DNA from: Bacteroidales bacterium
GTDB taxonomy: Bacteria > Bacteroidota > Bacteroidia > Bacteroidales > VadinHA17
DNA: 9,660 bases
NCBI GenBank assembly: GCA_003155705.1
Contig: PMEC01000055.1
Coordinates: 3,111 to 12,770, forward strand
Direction: 5' to 3'
The notes under the pieces were generated by a model that did not search any database, had not been told where the DNA came from, and was given only the letters and a program-made list of their open reading frames with translations. Position 1 is the first letter of the stretch. Each line of letters begins with the position of its first letter. Positions 6,040-9,660 of this stretch are shown here, one piece after another. Both the position numbers and the translations under genes were made by a program.

Positions 6040-6858
6040 TCAGATATGTTTTTCTATCCAATTAACAATATAGGAGAAGACGTCATCCTTAAATATTTCG
6101 TTATGAAGCTCATGGTATCCACCATCCCAGATCTTAAGCTCCGCCATTTTTGTTTTTGATGCAAAATCCCTGCTGCCTTGCGGTGAAATTATCAGGTCAT
6201 CTGATCCATGCATGATCAACACAGGTATTTTCAAATCTCCGGCACTGGTAAGTGAATAATCAGCAGCAGACGTCATGCTTTGGAAAAGTCCGACTGAAAT
6301 CTTATCATGCACTAACGGATCAGTAATGTAAGCATCAACCACTTTCTGATCATGAGTTAAATGAACTGCATTAAGTCCGGATGGCTGTATAAGTGAAGGC
6401 AACATGTTTTTCATTATCCTGGCAAGCAGAAGCTTTGCTTTTGAAGGTTGAAATGCAAGACGCAGTGCGGGAGAGGTTATCACGGCGCCATTAATGTTGG
6501 GGTTCTTTTTAAGTAAATATTGCAGCACTATGCCTCCACCCAGACTGTGCCCATAAATAAAAACAGGTATCGAAGGAAATGTCTTCTTATGTTCTGCTAT
6601 CAGGAAATCAATCATCTCATCAGTCAGTGAATAGCTGTTGAGGTTGCCTCTTTTGCCGTCAGATTTACCATGACCAGGGAGATCAACTCCAACAAACCCT
6701 ACACCTTTCTCATTAAACTTTTCCATCCAGTGGGAATATCTTTGAATGTGTTCACCAATTCCATGAACAAGAATTATTCCTGCCCATAAATTTTCACCAG
6801 GACTTTTGATGACTCCACGTAACATTTGTCCGTTGCTGAGTTTAAACTGGATATCCAT
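6040..6858 (-). CDS. Alpha/beta hydrolase, monoacylglycerol lipase-like (serine hydrolase, Hydrolase_4)
   Basis: 272 residues, the normal size for bacterial monoacylglycerol lipases and lysophospholipases of this group. The oxyanion-hole motif HGIGEH is at 32-37. DLPGHGKSDGKRG (59-71) is the typical following loop. The nucleophile elbow GHSLGG (103-108) places Ser105. The acid is Asp221 in HGSDD (217-221), and the base is His249 in GGYHELHNE. A complete Ser-Asp-His triad is therefore visible, with a lid region at about 135-195. There is no signal peptide, so it likely acts in the cytoplasm on monoacylglycerol or lysophospholipid; other carboxyl esters are possible. It is the first gene of an operon with the GSCFA gene, so both products are probable ester hydrolases. 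The start is an ATG with no strong ribosome site. Confidence 0.93.
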   Translation of the reverse strand: MDIQFKLSNGQMLRGVIKSPGENLWAGIILVHGIGEHIQRYSHWMEKFNEKGVGFVGVDLPGHGKSDGKRGNLNSYSLTDEMIDFLIAEHKKTFPSIPVFIYGHSLGGGIVLQYLLKKNPNINGAVITSPALRLAFQPSKAKLLLARIMKNMLPSLIQPSGLNAVHLTHDQKVVDAYITDPLVHDKISVGLFQSMTSAADYSLTSAGDLKIPVLIMHGSDDLIISPQGSRDFASKTKMAELKIWDGGYHELHNEIFKDDVFSYIVNWIEKHI

Positions 6859-6872
6859 ATCTTATTTTTTCC

Positions 6873-6880
6873 TAAATGTA
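6873..6880 (-). promoter_or_regulatory. Possible -7 element of the hydrolase/GSCFA operon
   Basis: On the minus strand TACATTTA matches TAnnTTTG in seven of eight positions and lies 14 nt before the hydrolase ATG. TTTG is not present at the -33 distance (GATA occupies it). Location supports it more than the full consensus does. Confidence 0.35.
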
Positions 6881-6931
6881 CAAAAGAGAATGAAATAAAT
6901 TATCGTCATGCGCAGGTAATTATAATGTAAA

Positions 6932-6952
6932 AATTTTAAGATAATTTTAAGA
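6932..6952 (+). repeat. Tandem AATTTTAAGA direct repeat, 11-bp period
   Basis: AATTTTAAGA occurs at 6932-6941 and 6943-6952, one helical turn apart. Its 9-bp core recurs at 7092-7100 next to the sigma promoter. The sequence is AT-rich, so chance cannot be excluded. Confidence 0.5.
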
Positions 6953-7067
6953 AAAATTTAAAGGAATAATGATGTTTTATGGAATATCAATTTATAATAT
7001 ATTTATTACAGTCAGATCAAACACGGGATAAATGACTGATATACTGAATTTTTGTCTCTATCATTAT

Positions 7068-7100
7068 TTAGAATGTTCTTAGAATATAACGATTTTAAGA
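7068..7100 (+). promoter_or_regulatory. Repeat and imperfect dyad upstream of the sigma-factor promoter, candidate operator
   Basis: TTAGAAT occurs at 7068-7074 and again 11 bp later at 7079-7085. The second copy is part of TCTTAGAAT (7077-7085), which mirrors ATTTTAAGA (7092-7100) with one mismatch and a 6-bp centre. The dyad ends 8 bp before the -33 element at 7109, where an activator would be expected to bind. Binding is inferred only from position and symmetry. Confidence 0.35.
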
Positions 7101-7108
7101 TATTAAGA

Positions 7109-7140
7109 TTTGCATATCTTTATTTATCTGTGTACATTTG
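7109..7140 (+). promoter_or_regulatory. Consensus Bacteroidetes promoter of the ECF sigma-factor gene
   Basis: TTTG (7109-7112), a 20-nt spacer and TACATTTG (7133-7140) match the Bacteroidetes housekeeping sigma consensus TTTG-N19-21-TAnnTTTG perfectly. Transcription should begin near 7146, leaving a leader of about 20-25 nt before the ATG at 7169. This is the best promoter in the window and implies substantial basal expression. Confidence 0.8.
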
Positions 7141-7168
7141 TTTCAACAACCAACAATAATAAAGAGTT

Positions 7169-7675
7169 ATGACAGCACATGAATTTAACAACAGCCTAAT
7201 CGGAATGAAGCCCAACCTGCAGAGATTTGCTATGAGTCTTACCTCCGATCGTGATAGTGCCCTGGATCTTGTACAGGATACTTATCTTAAAGCAATCACA
7301 TATAAAGATAAATTTGTTGATTTCACAAACCTGAAAGCATGGGTTTTTACTATTATGAAGAATACCTTTATCAACAACTACAGGCGTAATGTAAAAGAGA
7401 ACACACTTATTGACGGCACTCAGGATCTTTACTATATAAACATGCCTCATGACAAGGGTTATGTTTCTCCCGAGTCTACCTATGCCGAGGCTGAAATTGA
7501 AAAAGCAATCGATTCATTAAGTGACGAATTCAAGGTCCCGTTCAGAATGCATATTGAAGGATTTAAGTATAAAGAGATTGCAGACAAACTTGATCTTAAA
7601 ATAGGTACTGTAAAAAGCAGAATATTCTTTACACGACAGAAACTGATGCTAATGCTTAAAGATTACAACAGGTAA
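7169..7675 (+). CDS. ECF-type RNA polymerase sigma factor (sigma-70 family)
   Basis: 168 residues, normal for an ECF sigma factor with only regions 2 and 4. Region 2 spans about 13-77, with ALDLVQDTYLKAI, LKAWVFTIMKNTFINNYRR and the core-binding helix visible. Region 4 spans about 112-164, with the HTH at about 134-159 (YKEIADKL, then IGTVKSRIFFTRQKL) that reads the -35 element. The KAWVFTIMKNTFINNYRR block closely resembles a sigma factor I know to be highly conserved across Bacteroidales. No anti-sigma gene is next to it: upstream is the divergent hydrolase and downstream a terminator and convergent genes. Control is probably at transcription, from the strong promoter and upstream repeats, or by a distant partner. 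It is monocistronic. The ATG gives the normal N-terminus. Confidence 0.95.
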   Translation: MTAHEFNNSLIGMKPNLQRFAMSLTSDRDSALDLVQDTYLKAITYKDKFVDFTNLKAWVFTIMKNTFINNYRRNVKENTLIDGTQDLYYINMPHDKGYVSPESTYAEAEIEKAIDSLSDEFKVPFRMHIEGFKYKEIADKLDLKIGTVKSRIFFTRQKLMLMLKDYNR

Positions 7676-7703
7676 TCTATGTGTTTACAAGGTAATTGGA
7701 GTG

Positions 7704-7740
7704 AAAAAAAGAGGTCGAAAAAATTCTACCTCTTTTTTTT
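7704..7740. terminator. Strong bidirectional intrinsic terminator
   Basis: AAAAAAAGAGGT (7704-7715) and ACCTCTTTTTTT (7728-7739) form a perfect 12-bp stem with a 12-nt loop, and T continues to 7740. A-tract and T-tract flank a GAGGT/ACCTC core, so it terminates in both directions. It sits between the sigma gene (ends 7675) and the convergent lipoprotein gene (ends 7744), serving both. Confidence 0.9.
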
Positions 7741-7743
7741 GTT

Positions 7744-8802
7744 TCAGTTTTGCTTTTTCCGTAAAAACCTGATCGCAAGTCCGGTAATTACAAATATCAC
7801 AAAAATTCCCGTCACTATCCATGTCCACTTATTAGGCGTTTTGGACTCCGCCCACATTTCATACGGTTCCGTAAAGAAATAATCGGATTTGACGGGCCAT
7901 AGTAAAGTTTCAGTTTTATCAATAAAACCGTTTGTACCAATGACTTTCCCTGGCATAATAATTCTTACGGAGTAATCCTTAAAATCTGCTGTTAGATATT
8001 TGGTCACAATCGCAATTGCTGAATCTGCTTCTGTTTTAAATTTAACTGCATTATCTATTCCGATCATCTCTTTAAGAATTACACCGGCTTTCCACAAACT
8101 ATCGAATTTATTGTCATATTTTTTAAGGAGTTTCACAAATTCATTCTCATTTTTTTTCAGCGATGCTTCAGTTAAATCATTCGCAGCTGTACCTTTCACC
8201 AACCTGGAAAAATCATAGATCCATTCGGAGATCAGACTTTTTCCTGTCCAGTCATCTGTTTTCTTTTTAATTGTATCAACAAGTGCTTTATATTTAAGAC
8301 TATCTTTCCCATTAAGTTTTTCATTATTCACACTTCCCGGTGAATAAAAATAATTTAGTTCTTCCTGATTCAGGAAATCCTTAATCGGATAACCATTCGA
8401 CATTTTCTTATCTATCAATTCACTGAACCTGTATTCGGTATTAAACCATTTGAATTTTTTTATGAATATAGCCTTTCGTTTAATTTCCTTATTTGCTCCT
8501 TTATCTGAAAGGTAGCTTTTATTAATTTCACCGACATTTTTAAATTGTTTCTCGGCTGTTTTAATAAACGTTGTATCTTTTTTCTCACCTATTTCAATTG
8601 TGTCTTTAATTGTCCATGTGCTGTCAAATGGCACCTGAAGGTCGGATATTTTGAAATTATTCTTATGATTTTTCATCTCAATCTTTCTTGAAACCGATCC
8701 GTCAGAATGTACAATGTTTGTCACTGTAGTTTCCGGTTCATCGCAGGAAAAAACGATCAGTGAGACTGCGATCATGACAGATTTAATAGTTTTACTTTTC
8801 AT
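7744..8802 (-). CDS. Unrecognised lipoprotein-like protein with C-terminal transmembrane helix
   Basis: 352 residues; I do not recognise a named family. The N-terminus is a lipoprotein signal: basic MKSKTIK, hydrophobic SVMIAVSLIVFS, Cys20, then acidic DEPE. The bulk is Lys-rich, predicted extracytoplasmic, with several aromatic blocks (KFKWFNTEYRFSELIDKKM; DDWTGKSLISEWIYDF). A juxtamembrane segment (about 278-318) has MPGKVIGTNGFIDKTE, then LLWPVKSDYFF, loosely like the membrane-proximal beta domains of LppM/DUF3153-type proteins; this is a resemblance only. Residues about 327-346 form a transmembrane helix followed by FLRKKQN, so the tail should be cytoplasmic. It would thus be held in the inner membrane at both ends, with about 300 residues in the periplasm. 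It is the third gene of the sigma operon, 11 nt after the membrane-protein gene, which suggests a sensor or modulator of the anti-sigma protein. Confidence 0.82.
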   Translation of the reverse strand: MKSKTIKSVMIAVSLIVFSCDEPETTVTNIVHSDGSVSRKIEMKNHKNNFKISDLQVPFDSTWTIKDTIEIGEKKDTTFIKTAEKQFKNVGEINKSYLSDKGANKEIKRKAIFIKKFKWFNTEYRFSELIDKKMSNGYPIKDFLNQEELNYFYSPGSVNNEKLNGKDSLKYKALVDTIKKKTDDWTGKSLISEWIYDFSRLVKGTAANDLTEASLKKNENEFVKLLKKYDNKFDSLWKAGVILKEMIGIDNAVKFKTEADSAIAIVTKYLTADFKDYSVRIIMPGKVIGTNGFIDKTETLLWPVKSDYFFTEPYEMWAESKTPNKWTWIVTGIFVIFVITGLAIRFLRKKQN

Positions 8803-8813
8803 GGGGTCAGATA

Positions 8814-9353
8814 TTAATGTTTTGTTTTGTTTGACTCATTCATTCTTGTTTCAACATACTTTTTCAGCCGGGGGTCATTTTCTATTAAATAAAACAGGTC
8901 TTTGTATTTTACCTGCAGCTTATTCAGAGAATTGATCAGTTCGTTTATCTCCTTTTCTGAAACCGATTTCCCCCCATCCGGAAGCTTCCATCCTGTGACT
9001 CTGTATTCCTGTATTTTATTTAACAATTCATCCTGCATATTTGTCATAATGAGTGAACTATGCTGAATCCTCTGACCTGAAAGTTCATTAATTCTTCTCA
9101 GAATAAGAGCCTGCTGATAACCAAATAAGACGACAATTACAACGACAACCGCAATCATAGATCTTCTGACCCATCCGATATATGCCCATCCGAAGAGATA
9201 TTCAAAAATTAACTCCGGTATAGAGATTTTGGATTTTTCTTCCTGAAGCTGCCTCATAATTTTTTCAGTAACAATATCGCTTTCTGTCAAAATCGGTTTT
9301 GAATTTCGCAGCATCTTCAAAACCTGTTCATATTTTTTATCCTCATCTGTCAT
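8814..9353 (-). CDS. Single-pass membrane protein in anti-sigma position
   Basis: 179 residues from ATG at 9353, directly after the sigma stop (TAA-A-ATG). The frame is open to a TTG at 9371 that would overlap the sigma gene by 17 nt, but MTDEDKK from the ATG is the more natural start. Residues 1-63 are charged and probably cytoplasmic, with helices KYEQVLKML and SDIVTEKIMRQLQEE. A transmembrane helix lies at about 65-84 (very Val/Ile-rich). Residues 85-179 are probably periplasmic and helical, with NMQDELLNKIQEY and EKEINELINSLNKLQ suggesting coiled coil. Gene order and topology fit an anti-sigma factor for the adjacent ECF sigma. The H-x3-C-x2-C zinc anti-sigma motif is absent, and there is no cysteine at all. 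It could instead be an accessory membrane protein. Function is inferred from context. Confidence 0.78.
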   Translation of the reverse strand: MTDEDKKYEQVLKMLRNSKPILTESDIVTEKIMRQLQEEKSKISIPELIFEYLFGWAYIGWVRRSMIAVVVVIVVLFGYQQALILRRINELSGQRIQHSSLIMTNMQDELLNKIQEYRVTGWKLPDGGKSVSEKEINELINSLNKLQVKYKDLFYLIENDPRLKKYVETRMNESNKTKH

Positions 9354-9354
9354 T

Positions 9355-9660
9355 TTATATGTGTTTTGCAATCATTTCACCAATTCTTTTCCTCGCATAA
9401 TGAAGATTTGCTTTGACATTGATCCTGCTCATCCCCGTAATCAAAGCAACCTCTTCATTCGACATCTCCTCCAGATCGCTCAGTACAAATACTGCTTTCT
9501 GTTTTGGACTCAGCTTATTCGTCAGGATTTTGATCATCATTGCAGTCTCCTTATTCTCAATTTCCAGGTTACTATTCTCAGACATTTTGTTTGAAATAAG
9601 TGTCCAGGTGCCGTCATCTGCACTGAATTCAGGATTTCTTTTCCTCTTTCTCAGCTGGTC
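9355..9660 (-). CDS. ECF-type RNA polymerase sigma factor, 5' end beyond the window
   Basis: The frame is open from the right edge to the TAA at 9355-9357, showing the last 101 residues. The first visible residues, DQLRKRKRNPEF, look like the end of region 2 (2.4 and the following linker). Region 4 is complete: LSPKQKAVFVLSDLEEMSNE then EVALITGMSRINVKANLHYARKRIGEMI, with a clear HTH. An ATG at 9585 lies inside the linker and is not the true start, because coding sequence clearly continues upstream. It heads an operon with the membrane protein (1 nt after the stop) and the double-anchored lipoprotein. This fits the usual layout of a sigma factor followed by its membrane regulator. It differs in sequence from the other sigma factor at 7169-7675, so the two are not duplicates. 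Confidence 0.9.
   Translation of the reverse strand, partial: DQLRKRKRNPEFSADDGTWTLISNKMSENSNLEIENKETAMMIKILTNKLSPKQKAVFVLSDLEEMSNEEVALITGMSRINVKANLHYARKRIGEMIAKHI

Larger units (their letters stand above)
6859..7168. other. 310-bp AT-rich divergent intergenic region
   Basis: This gap between the divergent hydrolase and sigma-factor genes holds no convincing ORF or RNA gene. It contains a probable -7 box for the hydrolase at its left end, repeated ATTTTAAGA/TTAGAAT words, and a well-matched promoter for the sigma gene at its right end. At 310 bp it is the longest non-coding stretch in the window and probably carries regulation for one or both genes. Confidence 0.7.

Noticed and set aside
6023..6061. 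Upstream TTG start that would lengthen the GSCFA protein and overlap the hydrolase gene
   Set aside because: The ATG at 6022 has AGGAGG in front of it and gives the typical GSCFA N-terminus. The extra 13 residues do not look like the family.
2604..7168. Search by eye for sigma-54 (-24/-12) promoters in the intergenic spaces
   Set aside because: No TGGC and TTGC pair with the right spacing was found in 2604-2677, 3452-3503, 3876-4065 or 6859-7168.
7679..7882. Plus-strand ORF of 67 codons after the sigma gene
   Set aside because: It runs through the terminator hairpin and into the antisense of the lipoprotein gene, with poly-Phe from the T-tract. It is not a real gene.
9354..9371. TTG start for the anti-sigma-like protein overlapping the sigma gene
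   Set aside because: An ATG lies one base after the sigma stop and gives a natural charged N-terminus. The six extra residues only read the sigma gene's tail in another frame.
9355..9585. A 76-residue stand-alone HTH protein starting at ATG 9585
   Set aside because: The frame stays open to the right edge with DQLRKRKR-type sigma region 2 sequence, so this is the C-terminal part of a longer sigma factor.
1..9660. CRISPR arrays, tRNA genes, transposase genes, terminal inverted repeats and phage genes
   Set aside because: No regularly spaced long repeats, no cloverleaf-like sequence with a GTTCGA-type arm in the intergenic gaps, and no transposase or phage-like protein was seen.

Overview
The window reads as chromosomal DNA from a member of the phylum Bacteroidota, probably near the order Bacteroidales. 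The evidence is a type IX secretion sorting domain, a GSCFA-family protein, a Bacteroidetes-type LptE lipoprotein, AT-rich DNA with almost no Shine-Dalgarno sites, and a textbook TTTG-N20-TAnnTTTG promoter. No rRNA, tRNA, insertion sequence, phage gene or CRISPR array is visible. Nothing in base or codon use suggests recent transfer.

Region 1 (1-2603, minus strand) is a tightly packed operon. It begins with a sigma-54-type AAA+ activator lacking a receiver domain, followed by the LPS-transport lipoprotein LptE (17-nt overlap), then a conserved Bacteroidetes protein with an N-terminal helical domain, a long acidic linker and a TPR-like C-terminus that runs off the left edge. Region 2 (2604-4965, plus strand) starts divergently with kdsB (CMP-Kdo synthetase). 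It continues with a very small secreted protein that is almost only a T9SS sorting domain, then a MerR-type regulator with a B12-binding-like domain that lacks the cobalt-ligating histidine. Regions 1 and 2 together are weighted to outer-membrane biogenesis: Kdo supply for LPS, LPS export, and a protein tagged for the secretion system that anchors cargo on LPS.

Region 3 (4991-6858, minus strand) is a two-gene operon. A monoacylglycerol-lipase-like alpha/beta hydrolase is followed after 17 nt by a GSCFA/SGNH-like protein, and it ends at a hairpin shared with the convergent MerR gene. The GSCFA gene has a strong AGGAGG site, unusual here, which fixes its start.

Region 4 (6859-7740) holds a 310-bp AT-rich divergent spacer and an ECF sigma factor gene with a near-perfect Bacteroidetes promoter. 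The spacer carries repeated ATTTTAAGA/TTAGAAT words at 11-bp periods and an imperfect dyad just upstream of the -33 element. The gene ends at a strong bidirectional terminator.

Region 5 (7744-9660, minus strand) is a second sigma-factor operon. It comprises an ECF sigma factor (5' end beyond the right edge), a single-pass membrane protein in the anti-sigma position but without a zinc-binding anti-sigma motif, and a 352-residue protein with both an N-terminal lipobox and a C-terminal transmembrane helix. This trio is the best candidate for an undescribed system, a membrane stress-sensing module. The mini T9SS-tag protein and the histidine-less B12-type regulator are the next most interesting items.
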